DNA from: JAWLHU01 sp049324875
GTDB lineage: Bacteria; Bacillota; Sulfobacillia; Symbiobacteriales; Symbiobacteriaceae
Assembly: GCA_049324875.1 (NCBI GenBank)
Contig: JBMONC010000037.1
Coordinates: 35,594 to 99,593 of the forward strand
Direction of reading: 5' to 3'
Length of the DNA stretch: 64,000 nt
The notes below the pieces were generated by a model, which saw nothing but the letters and a program-made list of their open reading frames with translations, did no database searches and was not told the DNA's origin. The translations under genes and the position numbers were made by a program. Positions 28,022-37,031 of the stretch are shown here, in pieces (the stretch's first letter is position 1; every line of letters begins with the position of its first letter).

Positions 28022-29802
28022 GGGCGGCTCCCCCTCAGAGGAGGCTGACCGCCGGCGGGGGAGGGGGTGGCGGCGGGCGGAGGGCCGAAGGAGCTGCCCC
28101 CCTGCTGCTGGCCCGGCCGGCTGCCCCCGAAGGGACCCCCCAACCCGCCGGACTGCGGCCGGATGACGGCGGTGATCACCTGATCCCCCTCCTTCAGGCC
28201 GCTGAGGATCTCGTACCGGTCGTTGGTCCGGATCCCGATCTGGACCGGCCTGGTCACCGGCACTCCGCCCTCCAGCACCTGGACGCTCGCCTGGCCCCGC
28301 AGGATCCGCACGGCGGCCACCGGGACGTGGAGCACATCCTGCCGCTCCTCCACCACGATGCTGACCGAGGCGTTCATCCCGGCCATCAGCCCCTCGGCCT
28401 GGTCGACGGCCACCGTCACGTCAAAGGTGGCGATGTCGTTCCGGAAGACGCCCTCCGGGTTCACCTTGGTCACCCGCCCCCGGTAGCTCTCGCCGGGCAG
28501 GGCGTCCAGGGTGATCTCCGCCGGCTGGCCGGGCTTGATCCGGGCCACATCCAGCTCGTCGACCGAGATGGTGACCTCCATCGACCCATAGTCGGCCACC
28601 CGGAAGAGATCGGTGCTGCCGGAGACCCGGTCCCCCGGGCCGACCGCTAGGGAGGAGAGGGTGCCGCTGACCGGCGCCTTCACCTGCAGGTCCTCCAGAT
28701 CGCTCTGCCGCTGCGCCAGGGTCAGCTGCGCCTGAGCCAGCCGCTGCTGGTAGGTGATCAGTTGCCCGCCGGGATCGAGGGCGGGGTCCAGCAGCCTCGC
28801 CAGGCTCTCCTCCTGGCTCTTCAGCTCGTTCTCCGCCTGCTGCAGCTGGTAGCGGAGCGAGTCGTTCTCGATGGTGAGCAGCAGCTGGCCGGCGGTCACC
28901 GATTGGCCCTCGGCGGCGTGGATCGCCTCCACCGTGCCGGAGACCTTTGCCCGGACCTCCTCGGCGTCGTTCTCGATGGTGCCGCTGGCCTCGATCCGGT
29001 AGGAGAGGCCGGGCCGTTCGATCGCCACCTGCCCCACCATGCCGGGGCGGATGCCGCTGACCGGCGGCAGGTCGATGTAGACCGGCAGGTTGGCACTCCG
29101 GTTGCCGGCGAGGGGGGTGGCCGTGCCGCCGCGGCGGGCGACGGTGCCCTGCAGGCTCCCGAAGCCGGTCAGGGTGACGCTCGCCGGGTCGCCCGGGGAG
29201 AGGTGGCCCACGCTCTCCTGGGGCAGCTGCACCACCAGGGTCGGGCTGCTCTCGTCGTAGAGGGTGAGGAGGAGGGCGTTGCTGTTGACGCTCCCGCCCG
29301 CGGTGACCCCCACCGAGGCCACCACCCCGGAGATGGGGGCGGTCACCGCCAGGTTGGCCACCTCCTCCTGCCGCTGCTCCAGGGTGAGCCTGGCGTTCTC
29401 CACCTTCAGCTCCTGGGCACGGACCGCCGTCGCCTGCGGATGGGTCAGGTTCTCCAGGTTGGTGCGGGCGCTGTGCACATCCAGCTGGGCCTGGGCCAGG
29501 CTGGCCGCCAGCGACTTGTTCTCCAGCACGATGATCGTCTGGCCCGCCTCCACCCTGTCGCCCTCCCGGGCCAGGATCTCGACCACGGTGCCCGACTGGT
29601 TGGCCCGCACGGTGACGCCGTTGACCGACCGGACCGGGCCGTTGCCGCTCACCTGGGCGCGGACCGCGCCCCGGCGGACCGGCTCCTGCACGTACCGGAC
29701 GCCGTCGCCCGCCGCCTGGCTCGCCCTGCGGGACAGAAACCACCAGCCGCCGGTGCCGAGGAGCGCCAGGGCGACAACGGCCGCAATGACCTTCCTGTTC
29801 AT
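28018..29802 (-). CDS. MacA/HlyD-like adaptor with two tandem adaptor modules
   Basis: Protein of 594 residues with an N-terminal membrane anchor (about 5-23). Two successive copies of the lipoyl/hairpin/beta-barrel adaptor layout follow. Module 1 runs from about 45 to 255 (VRANQSGTVVEILAREGDRVEAGQTI ... LAVTAPISGVVASVG). Module 2 runs from about 265 to 545 (VRAKVSGTVEAIHAAEGQSVTAGQLL ... LQVKAPVSGTLSSLA). It ends in a Gly/Pro/Ser-rich tail. A normal MacA is about 370 residues, so this is a doubled form. In a Gram-positive it would bridge the permease and the wall. Operon partners fit a MacAB-like exporter. Confidence 0.88.
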   Translation of the reverse strand: MNRKVIAAVVALALLGTGGWWFLSRRASQAAGDGVRYVQEPVRRGAVRAQVSGNGPVRSVNGVTVRANQSGTVVEILAREGDRVEAGQTIIVLENKSLAASLAQAQLDVHSARTNLENLTHPQATAVRAQELKVENARLTLEQRQEEVANLAVTAPISGVVASVGVTAGGSVNSNALLLTLYDESSPTLVVQLPQESVGHLSPGDPASVTLTGFGSLQGTVARRGGTATPLAGNRSANLPVYIDLPPVSGIRPGMVGQVAIERPGLSYRIEASGTIENDAEEVRAKVSGTVEAIHAAEGQSVTAGQLLLTIENDSLRYQLQQAENELKSQEESLARLLDPALDPGGQLITYQQRLAQAQLTLAQRQSDLEDLQVKAPVSGTLSSLAVGPGDRVSGSTDLFRVADYGSMEVTISVDELDVARIKPGQPAEITLDALPGESYRGRVTKVNPEGVFRNDIATFDVTVAVDQAEGLMAGMNASVSIVVEERQDVLHVPVAAVRILRGQASVQVLEGGVPVTRPVQIGIRTNDRYEILSGLKEGDQVITAVIRPQSGGLGGPFGGSRPGQQQGGSSFGPPPAATPSPAGGQPPLRGSRP

Positions 29803-31283
29803 ATCCGCCTGTTCCCTCCAGAGGACTCGGTGTCAGGAACCGCAATCGGGAGCCGGAAGCTGAAGCGTGAACCCTCTCCGACCGTCGACTCCACCCAGAC
29901 CGAGCCGCCCTGCAGCTCGACCAGCTGCTTGACGATGGTCAGCCCCAGGCCGGAGCCGCTCTTGTCGGGGGTGCGCGCCGGGTCGACCTTGTGGAAGCGA
30001 TCCCAGATCTGGGGCAGCTCCTCCGGCGGGATGCCGGAGCCGGTGTCGGTGACCTCGACCGCCAGGTGCCCCCCCTCTTCCCGGGCCTCCACCGCCACCC
30101 GACCGCCGGGCGGGGTGTGGGCCAGGGCGTTCTGCAGCAGGTTGACCAGCACCTGCTCCACCCGCTCCGGCTCGCACTCCACGAAGGGCAGGCCGGGGGG
30201 GATCCGCACCGCCAGGTCAACTCCGGCGGCGGCGGCCACCGGCTGGAAGACCGAGGCGGCGCGGTGGAGGTAGGGGGAGAGGTCGCAGGGGATCAGGTGC
30301 AGCTTCAGCCGCCCCGCCTCCAGCCGGGAGATGTCCAGCAGGTCGTTGACCAGCCGGGTCAGCCGGGCCACCTCCTGCCGGACCACCGCCAGGTGCTCCC
30401 GGCGCCCCTCCTCGCCGCCGATGCCGTCGTGGACCGCCTCCATGTAGCCCGCCACCCGGGCCAGCGGCCCCTTCAGCTCGTGGGAGACGTGGGCCATCAG
30501 CTCCTTGCGGGCCGCCTCCAGCCGCCCCAACTCCGCCGCCATCTCGTTGAAGTCGGCGGCCAGGTCGCCCATCTCATCCCGGGAGTTCCATTCCACCCGG
30601 GCGGTGAAGTCGCCCTTGGCCACCCGCCTGCCCGCCGCCCCCACCAGGGAGATCGGCCGGGCGATCCGCTGGGAGATATAGTAGGCCACGCCCGCCGCCA
30701 CCAGGGCGGCCAGCGCCGAGCCGGTCAGGAAGAAGAGCAGCGGCTCCGCATCGTGCACCCGGTCCCGGCTCCCCAGCGCCGTGGGCACCAGGAAGACGGC
30801 GCCCTGGACCTCGCCCTCCCTCATCACCGGGACGGCCACCGTGGGCCGCGCCCGGATCCCAAAGGGCCTCGAATCCGGCCACCGGGAGGACCTGGCACCG
30901 GGGAACGGGCGCTGGGGCCCCAGCAGCACCGGCTCGCCCTTCAACACCTCCCGGACCGTCTCCGGCGGCACCCGCTGTCCCCGGGATGGCTGGGCGGAGG
31001 CCGAGGCCATCCGGATCAGCCCCTCCCGGTCCACCAGCCAGATGTGGGCCGACTGCCCCCGCTCCACCGCGTCCAGGGTGGCCTGCAGCTGCCGGAGTTC
31101 GGGGCTGTTGAAGTCCCGGCCTGCCAGCAGCCCCGCCAGCACCTGGCCGTAGTCCAGCAGCTGCTCCGAGAGCGCCTGCCGGAAGACCGTGAAGACCTTG
31201 TAGCCGGTGTAGCCCGAGCTGATCACCACCGCCAGGACGGCGATCAGCAGGTGGGTGGCAAAGAGCCGGTGAAAGAGCCTCAT
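29799..31283 (-). CDS. HAMP-containing sensor histidine kinase
   Basis: Protein of 494 residues: TM1 (10-30), an extracytoplasmic sensor (about 35-170, with YGQVLAGLLAGRDFNSPEL), TM2 (about 178-200), HAMP (RIARPISLVGAAGRRVAKGDF), then HVSHELKGPL with phospho-acceptor His268. An ATPase domain follows with LLQNALAHT, DTGSGIP and SGLGLTIV. It overlaps the response regulator and adaptor genes by four bases each. It likely senses envelope stress or the exported compound and controls this operon. Confidence 0.93.
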   Translation of the reverse strand: MRLFHRLFATHLLIAVLAVVISSGYTGYKVFTVFRQALSEQLLDYGQVLAGLLAGRDFNSPELRQLQATLDAVERGQSAHIWLVDREGLIRMASASAQPSRGQRVPPETVREVLKGEPVLLGPQRPFPGARSSRWPDSRPFGIRARPTVAVPVMREGEVQGAVFLVPTALGSRDRVHDAEPLLFFLTGSALAALVAAGVAYYISQRIARPISLVGAAGRRVAKGDFTARVEWNSRDEMGDLAADFNEMAAELGRLEAARKELMAHVSHELKGPLARVAGYMEAVHDGIGGEEGRREHLAVVRQEVARLTRLVNDLLDISRLEAGRLKLHLIPCDLSPYLHRAASVFQPVAAAAGVDLAVRIPPGLPFVECEPERVEQVLVNLLQNALAHTPPGGRVAVEAREEGGHLAVEVTDTGSGIPPEELPQIWDRFHKVDPARTPDKSGSGLGLTIVKQLVELQGGSVWVESTVGEGSRFSFRLPIAVPDTESSGGNRRI

Positions 31284-31960
31284 AGCTTCACCGCCTCAAA
31301 CTTGTAGCCGACGCCCCAGACCGTCCGAATCGCCCCTTTGGCGGGGCCCAGCTTCTCCCGGAGCCGGGAGACGTGGACCTCCAGGGTGCGGGCGTCGCCG
31401 CTCTCAAAGCCCCAGACCTTCTCGATCAGCTGCTCCCGGGGGAAGACCCGCCCGGGGTTGTAGGCCAGCAGCCAGAGGATCTCAAACTCCTTGGGGGTCA
31501 GGTCGACCCGCTCCCCCAGCACGTGCAGGGTGAAGCGCTCCCGGTCAACCACCAGGCCGGGGTACTCCACCCGCTCCCGCCCCTGGGTGATCGACGGTTC
31601 CTTCGCCCGCCGGATCAAGGCCTTCACCCGGGCCACCAGCTCGCGGGGAAGGAAGGGCTTGACCACGTAGTCATCAGCCCCCTCCTCGAAGCCCCGGACC
31701 CGGTCCTCCTCCTCGCCGAGGGCGGTCACCATCAGGATCGGGGCCCGGCTTGAGCGCCGGATGCGACGGCAGACCTCCCAGCCATCGATCTCCGGCAGCA
31801 TCAGATCCAGCAGGATCAGATGGGGCGACCACTCCGCCGCCCGGCTCACGCCCTTCAGCCCGCTGTGGGCCACCTCGACCAGGAACCCGGCCTCCCGCAG
31901 GTAGAGCGCCATCAGGTTGGCCAGCGCCACATCATCTTCCACAATCAGTACACGTTCCAT
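31280..31960 (-). CDS. OmpR-family response regulator
   Basis: Protein of 226 residues: receiver domain with Asp52 (LILLDLMLPE) and Lys in VVKPF, then a winged-helix DNA-binding domain (FTLHVLGERVDLTPKEFEILWLL ... VEVHVSRLREKLG type). First gene of the leftward exporter operon, with AAGGTGG just upstream of the ATG. The 137-base divergent gap to the next gene shows no promoter I can defend. Confidence 0.95.
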   Translation of the reverse strand: MERVLIVEDDVALANLMALYLREAGFLVEVAHSGLKGVSRAAEWSPHLILLDLMLPEIDGWEVCRRIRRSSRAPILMVTALGEEEDRVRGFEEGADDYVVKPFLPRELVARVKALIRRAKEPSITQGRERVEYPGLVVDRERFTLHVLGERVDLTPKEFEILWLLAYNPGRVFPREQLIEKVWGFESGDARTLEVHVSRLREKLGPAKGAIRTVWGVGYKFEAVKL

Positions 31961-32097
31961 GTGACCACCTTACCGCACAAGCTTTACGAAAGGCTCAACC
32001 ATCTGGGGAAATCGCGGGATGCAAGCCTTCCCCTGAACAGAATCGACCGCGGCAACGTCCTATCCCTGACAGGTCTATACAACAGGAGCGAAACCCC

Positions 32098-33042
32098 ATG
32101 AACATATTGGGATGCCGGATCACCGAGGCCATCATCGCCTCCTGGGAGCGGCGGATGGTCGCCGAGCGGGAGCCGATCTTCATCACCGCCGAGGAGCGCC
32201 GGTGGCTGCCCCCCGGCAGCCTGATCCTCACGGCGGCCGAGTTCCGGGAGAACCACGTGATGGCGCCCCTCGACCTCTTCGACAGCTACGACCTCTACCG
32301 GATGAACCGGCAGGGGCTGGAGGTGCTCTTCCTCACCCCCGCCGAGATCGGGGAGCTGTCGGAGGAGGCCCGGTTGGCGCTGATGGCGCTGCAGCTGGAG
32401 CGGGGCCGGGGCCAGATCTACCCGGATGGGTGGCTCCGGAAGGTGGGGGCGAGCCTGCCCTTCTCCGGGCGGGATCGCTTTGTCAACGCCGCCGGCGGCT
32501 TCTTCGGCCTCCGCTGGGACGCCTGGTGGGCGCTCTCCCCGGAGGAGCGGCGCCGCTGGCTGCTCCACTTTGTCAGCGAGGGACGGAACTCCTGCCTTTC
32601 CGGCGACCTCTCCCCCGATCAGTGGGAGTGGATCGACCGGCTTCACGGGCCGCAGATCCGCCACCTGGCCGGCACCTTCGCCCCGGTCAGCGGTCCGAAC
32701 TGCTACGCCGCCACCCTGGCCGCCGCCACCCGCTGCGTCAGCCGGGCGCTCTCCATCGCCGGCCACTGGCTTCACCCCGAGCCCTTCCTGCGGGGGCTGG
32801 CCGAGCGGGGCTATGCGGTGAGCGCCTACCCCGCCGACCCGTCGATGCCGGCGGGCTCCGTCCTCCTCTTCGTCGACAAGCTGAAGCGCCCCCAGCATGC
32901 GGCCTACTACCTGGGGGAGGGGCTGGTGCTGAACAAGGATGCCCAGTCCTGGTTTGCGCCCCGCCAGATCCGGACCCTCTCCGAGCTGATGGAGGAGTGG
33001 CTGGGCGACGGGATGCGCGCCCTGGTCTACGTCCGGGGGTGA
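32098..33042 (+). CDS. Hypothetical protein with NlpC/P60-like Cys-His arrangement
   Basis: Protein of 314 residues, ATG with AGGAG nine bases upstream. The N-terminal 150 residues are unrecognised. The C-terminal part contains SGPNCYAATLAAAT (Cys202), then PAGSVLLFVDKLKRPQHAAYYLGEGLVLNKDAQSW (His267, with Asn/Asp after). That order, a Cys at a helix start and a His in a strand about 65 residues later, is that of NlpC/P60 or papain-like hydrolases. No signal peptide. Function is therefore tentative: amidase or peptidase-like fold. Divergent from the exporter operon. Confidence 0.6.
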   Translation: MNILGCRITEAIIASWERRMVAEREPIFITAEERRWLPPGSLILTAAEFRENHVMAPLDLFDSYDLYRMNRQGLEVLFLTPAEIGELSEEARLALMALQLERGRGQIYPDGWLRKVGASLPFSGRDRFVNAAGGFFGLRWDAWWALSPEERRRWLLHFVSEGRNSCLSGDLSPDQWEWIDRLHGPQIRHLAGTFAPVSGPNCYAATLAAATRCVSRALSIAGHWLHPEPFLRGLAERGYAVSAYPADPSMPAGSVLLFVDKLKRPQHAAYYLGEGLVLNKDAQSWFAPRQIRTLSELMEEWLGDGMRALVYVRG

Positions 33043-33118
33043 CGGAACCCCGGCTGCGCCGGCCCCGTCTTACAGGTGCAGGGCGTGCTGCCCCCCGCCC
33101 GCAGGAAGGGATGATCGC

Positions 33119-34324
33119 ATGCGCAAACCCGCAGCCTGGATGCTGCTTCTGCTGCTCCTGCTGACCGCCTGCTCCCGGGCGAAGGGCCCGGCGCCCGAGC
33201 CGGCGCCCCAGCCGACCCCGGCCCCGCCCCCGGCGGTGGAGCAGCCGGCCCCGGCGCCGCTGCCCCCGGGACCGGACCTGATGGCGGTGGACTCCCCCTA
33301 CGAGCTCAGCCTGCCCGAGCTGGAGCAGGGGCTCCTCCGCTACCTCTCCCGGGGGGACGGGTCCATCGCCGACCGGCTGAACCGGCTGTACGACCACTGG
33401 GGGCTCCGGCCGCTGGATGAGTACGTCCGGCTGGTGGAGGCCGATTTGGACGGGGATGGCACGGCCGAGGTGGTCACCGCCCTGAACGGCGGGGGCGGCC
33501 TGACCGGATCGGGCGCTCTCTTCGTGATCCACCGGCGGGACGGCGCCCCGGCCATCGACCGGTCGGAGACGGTCCTGCCCGGCGTCCGGCTCTTCGGCGT
33601 GGCCGACCTGGCGCCGGCCCAGGGGCCCGAACTCATCTGGTCCAGCACCCAGGCCGGGGCTCACACACCCACCACCCGGGTGATCGTCTCCCACTGGGAG
33701 CCGGGCCGGGTGACCGACCTGCCCGGCGGGGAGATGGAGACCTCCTTCGCCCGACTCCAGGTGGCGGGCGGCGACCTGCTCCTGACCGGCGGCACCGTCG
33801 GCTCGGCAGGCGCCGGCCTGGCCCAGCGGGCCCGGACCGACCGCTATCGCTGGACCGACGGCGCCTTCCGCCTGGTGGACCGCCGCTTCGCCGGCTCTGA
33901 CCTGGCCTACCACCGGCTGCTGGACGGGATCCTGGCGCTCAGCTACCAGCGGGAGGCCGAGGCCGAGCGCGCCTTCGCCGAGGCGATGGATCCGAGCCGC
34001 CCCGCCCTGCGGGCCGACATGGTGCCCCCCGAGTCGATGGAGGGTTTCACCGAGGCGGTCCGCACCTTCGCCCGCCTCCGGCTGGGAGCGCTCCGCTTCA
34101 CCCAGGGCCGCCCCGATGAGGCCCGGCAGGTGCTGACCGCCGCCACAGGCCCCTTCCGCGGCCTGGCGGAGGCGCTCGCATCCACCGGGGACTGCCAGGC
34201 GGCCCAGGAGTGGGCCCGGCAGAACCCCGCCTTCCTGGAGGCGCTGAACAGCCCCTACGGCTACGCCAACCCCATCTTCCAGCCCGAGGACCTCTGCGGC
34301 CCCCTGCCGCCGCTCTTCTCCTGA
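33119..34324 (+). CDS. Lipoprotein with FG-GAP-like motif and TPR-like C-terminus
   Basis: Protein of 401 residues. Lipobox LLTAC (Cys18) is followed by a Pro/Ala-rich linker (to about residue 60). The core includes EADLDGDGTAEVVTALN, a Ca-binding-like DxDGDG motif as in FG-GAP/VCBS repeats. The C-terminal 130 residues look helical (YQREAEAERAFAEAM, RPDEARQVLTAAT), like a TPR pair. Surface-anchored, function unknown. GGAAGG precedes the ATG, 76 bases after the preceding gene, so the two may be cotranscribed. Confidence 0.7.
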   Translation: MRKPAAWMLLLLLLLTACSRAKGPAPEPAPQPTPAPPPAVEQPAPAPLPPGPDLMAVDSPYELSLPELEQGLLRYLSRGDGSIADRLNRLYDHWGLRPLDEYVRLVEADLDGDGTAEVVTALNGGGGLTGSGALFVIHRRDGAPAIDRSETVLPGVRLFGVADLAPAQGPELIWSSTQAGAHTPTTRVIVSHWEPGRVTDLPGGEMETSFARLQVAGGDLLLTGGTVGSAGAGLAQRARTDRYRWTDGAFRLVDRRFAGSDLAYHRLLDGILALSYQREAEAERAFAEAMDPSRPALRADMVPPESMEGFTEAVRTFARLRLGALRFTQGRPDEARQVLTAATGPFRGLAEALASTGDCQAAQEWARQNPAFLEALNSPYGYANPIFQPEDLCGPLPPLFS

Positions 34325-34334
34325 GCCACGGAAA

Positions 34335-34363
34335 AACCCGCCCTGCTGCAGGTAGGGCGGGTT
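34335..34363 (+). terminator. Terminator-like hairpin
   Basis: AACCCGCCCT and AGGGCGGGTT form a perfect 10-bp stem with a nine-base loop. The T-run is poor (AGTTGTGG). It lies between the lipoprotein gene and repeat copy 3. Confidence 0.6.
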
Positions 34364-34382
34364 AGTTGTGGCATTGATCACT

Positions 34383-34716
34383 GCCACGGATTACACGGAT
34401 TACACGGATAAATACATGAAATAAATAATAAGTTGGTTTATATCTTTTTCGTCAGTGGTGTTGGTGCGAAGCACCGAACCGTCGGTGGTGACACGTAGAG
34501 TGATGGGTGTAGCCAGTTTTACGCGCGGTGCTGGTGCATCGAACTGTACCAGGATGATCATACAGAGGATGACCATGGGGGCCGTTACTTCCAAAATCAT
34601 TATCCGTGTAACCACCATGGTGCGGTGCTTCGCACCAGCACCACCCATGAAAAGGGTACGGCCCCCATGATCGTCCATTTTCTGTCTTCATCCGTGTAAT
34701 CCGTGTAATCCGTGGC
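34383..34716. repeat. Intergenic palindromic element, copy 3 (334 bp)
   Basis: Complete inverted ends (GCCACGG plus two ATTACACGG units, and the inverse). The right half holds a well-kept inverted cassette (about 34603-34650). The left half has degenerate cassettes (GGTGTTGGTGCGAAGCACC near 34459; GGTGCTGGTGCATCGAAC near 34530). It occupies most of the 506-base gap between the lipoprotein and the next gene. Open frames across it encode only repeat-derived strings such as TDYTD and are not genes. Confidence 0.88.
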
Positions 34717-34830
34717 GACAGATTCCGGTAGATCGAGACGAAGGCGCTGAAGGACTTCGTGGACTGCATCGCCCCAACAGGAAACCCGCGGAGCACCTCC
34801 CCCCGTCTATCTTGGCAGGAGGTGTTCCGC

Positions 34831-35373
34831 TTGCGTTTTCGCCTGATCCTTCCCCTGCTGATGCTGCTCGTACTGCTGGCGCCGGCCTCTGCCCGGGCGC
34901 TCAGCTGCATCCACCCGACCGAGGTCTACGACTCGATGGATGTGGTGGTCCGGGCCACCGTCACCGCACGCCCGAGCAAGAACCAGATTACCCTGACCGT
35001 CGACCGCTACTACAAGGGGACCGGCCCGATCCTCCTCCATGCCGCCATCCGGGGATTCGATCCCGACGACCAGTGGATGAACGAACCGCAGGTCGGCCGC
35101 TCCTACCTGATCGGCTTCCGGCAGGAGGAGGGCGGCCTGGTCAACCAGCCCTGCGACATCTTCATGGAAGGGCCGGATGACCGGCTCCCCGCCGACCTGC
35201 GGGCCAAGATGGGGGTGGGTACCCTGCCCAATCCCAGCATCCCACCCAGCACGCCGCCCGAGGCTGGGGGCGGGACCAACTGGAGCCGCCCGCTGCTGCT
35301 CGGCGCCGCCGGCGTCTTACTGGCCGCCGGGGCCGTCTGGCTTCTCACAGTCAGGCGCCGGAGCGCCCGCTGA
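34831..35373 (+). CDS. Exported, C-terminally anchored hypothetical protein (NTR/TIMP-like?)
   Basis: Protein of 180 residues, TTG start with AGGAGGT seven bases upstream. It has a signal peptide (to about SARA), a beta-rich domain with two cysteines (SCIHPTEV ... QPCDIF), then a Pro-rich linker and a C-terminal membrane segment plus RRR tail. The pattern (SC near the mature N-terminus, VVRATVTA, VDRYYKG, SYLIGF) resembles netrin/TIMP-like OB domains seen in Firmicutes, but this is a weak resemblance. Its 3' end overlaps the convergent lipid kinase gene by 23 bases. Confidence 0.6.
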   Translation: MRFRLILPLLMLLVLLAPASARALSCIHPTEVYDSMDVVVRATVTARPSKNQITLTVDRYYKGTGPILLHAAIRGFDPDDQWMNEPQVGRSYLIGFRQEEGGLVNQPCDIFMEGPDDRLPADLRAKMGVGTLPNPSIPPSTPPEAGGGTNWSRPLLLGAAGVLLAAGAVWLLTVRRRSAR

Positions 35374-36262
35374 CCGGGGTGGGGCTGGCCAGCGCCGGCG
35401 GCACCGCCACCCGGAGCGCCCGGCGCCAGAGCCGGACCTCAAGCCGCTCCAGCTCCAGGGGCTCGCCGTCCAGCTGCGACCGGCGGCAGCCCTCCATCCG
35501 GACCTCCACCCGCTCGCCCCGGAGCAGCCGGACCTGCGGGTGGTCGATGTGCCCCCCGTGGTAGACCCGGGCAAGCAGCCGGACCAGCTCCCACCGGCTC
35601 AGCGACCCCGCCAGGATCACCTCCAGCAGCCCGTCGTCCGGGCAGGCCCGGGGGGCGATCCGCATCCCGCCCCCGTAGCAGGGGCCGTTGGCCACCGCCA
35701 CCAGGGTGCAGGGCTGGACGATCCGCTGCCCGTCCACCAGCACCTCCGCCATCCGCGGGCGGAAACCCCGCAGGGTGGAGAGCGCCCCCAGCAGGTAGGG
35801 CATCGTGCCGCCCAGCCCCGCGGGCATCCGCCCGGCGGCGGCGGCCACCTCGGCGTCGAAGCCGCAGCTGGCCACGTTCAGGAAGGGGCGCTCCTGCCCC
35901 ACCACACCCAGGTCGATGGTGCGGTGCGACTCCCCCAGGGCCACCGCCAGGGCCTCCTCCGGCAGCGCCGGCAGCCCCAGGTTGCGGCAGAGGTCGTTGC
36001 CGGTCCCGGCGGGCACCGCCCCCAGGATCAGATTGCTCCCGGCCAGCTCGCAGGCCACGGCGTTCAGCGTCCCGTCGCCGCCCACGCCGATCACACGCTC
36101 ATAGCCCGCCCGCACAGCGAGGCGGGCCATTGCGCGCGTCTCCTGGCAGTCGCGGGGGACCGCCACCTCCAGGTCGGGCCCCACCCGGCGGGCCAGCCGC
36201 TCCCAGGTCCGGAGGGCGGCGCCCCGCCCCGCCCGGGGGTTGATCAGAATCAGGCGCCGCAC
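35351..36262 (-). CDS. DagK/YegS-family lipid kinase
   Basis: Protein of 303 residues, GTG start, with NPRAGRG near the N-terminus and the ATP-binding GGDGT at 61-65, followed by AVPAGTGNDLCRNLG and GFDAEVAAAAG. This is the diacylglycerol/sphingosine kinase fold; bacterial members phosphorylate diacylglycerol or related lipids. The gene overlaps the SDR gene upstream by 13 bases, so both are cotranscribed with the class II aldolase gene. Confidence 0.9.
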   Translation of the reverse strand: MRRLILINPRAGRGAALRTWERLARRVGPDLEVAVPRDCQETRAMARLAVRAGYERVIGVGGDGTLNAVACELAGSNLILGAVPAGTGNDLCRNLGLPALPEEALAVALGESHRTIDLGVVGQERPFLNVASCGFDAEVAAAAGRMPAGLGGTMPYLLGALSTLRGFRPRMAEVLVDGQRIVQPCTLVAVANGPCYGGGMRIAPRACPDDGLLEVILAGSLSRWELVRLLARVYHGGHIDHPQVRLLRGERVEVRMEGCRRSQLDGEPLELERLEVRLWRRALRVAVPPALASPTPVSGRSGA

Positions 36263-37026
36263 CGGGTGCCCACCTCCTCCTGCCGCCGACCGATCCGCCG
36301 GTAGAGCTGGTCCACCAGCAGCGGGAAGGCGGAGGCCAGCCGGGCCGCCACCCCCAGCCGGCGGGGCAGGATCACCTCTGCCAACCGCCGCTCCGCCACC
36401 GCCAGCACCGCCCGGGCCACCTCATCGGCCCGGAGCACCGGCAGCCCCGGGGGCAGCGGGTAGTGGGGGCCGCCCAGCAGCCCCTGCACCATCGGCGTCG
36501 CCACCGGGCCGGGGAGCACCAGCCCCACGTGGATCCCCTGAGGCCGCAGCTCCTGGCGCAGGGCGTGGGAGTAGGCGGTCAGGGCCGCCTTGCTGGCGGC
36601 GTAGGCCGCCATGTACGGCGGGGCGATCCGGCCCGCCACCGAGGAGAGGTTGACGATGCAGGGCCGTCGCCCCCGCCGGAGCAGCGGCAGGCAGGCCTCG
36701 ATCAGCCGGATGGCCCCCAGGCAGTTGACCTGGATCAGCCGCTCCGCAGCGCCGCCCTCCGCCGGGCCGACCTCCAGCTGCCCGGCGCCGTTGACCAGCA
36801 GCTCCAGCCCATCCGCCTCGGCCTCCATCGCCGCCGCCAGCCGCCGGGCCGCGCCCGGCTCCGCCAGGTCGGCCTCCAGCAGCCGGGCCCCCAGGTTCCC
36901 CGCCGCCGCCTCCAGCCGCTCCGGGGAGCGGCCCACCAGGAAGAGCCGCCAGCCCCGGGCCGCCAGCAGCCGGGCGGTGGCCAGGCCGATGCCGCTGGAG
37001 GCGCCGGTGATCAGGGCGCTCCCCAT
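36250..37026 (-). CDS. Short-chain dehydrogenase/reductase
   Basis: Protein of 258 residues: NAD(P)-binding GASSGIG near residue 9, NGAG near 85, catalytic Ser in NLSSVAG and YxxxK as YAASK. Classical SDR of the DltE/YqjQ-like group with a C-terminal membrane-binding look (FPLLVDQLYRRIG). Start ATG 37026 is taken; GTG 37035, which overlaps the upstream stop as GTGA, is an equally possible coupled start. It sits between a lipid kinase and a class II aldolase-like gene. Confidence 0.88.
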   Translation of the reverse strand: MGSALITGASSGIGLATARLLAARGWRLFLVGRSPERLEAAAGNLGARLLEADLAEPGAARRLAAAMEAEADGLELLVNGAGQLEVGPAEGGAAERLIQVNCLGAIRLIEACLPLLRRGRRPCIVNLSSVAGRIAPPYMAAYAASKAALTAYSHALRQELRPQGIHVGLVLPGPVATPMVQGLLGGPHYPLPPGLPVLRADEVARAVLAVAERRLAEVILPRRLGVAARLASAFPLLVDQLYRRIGRRQEEVGTRCGA

Positions 37027-37031
37027 CCCGC

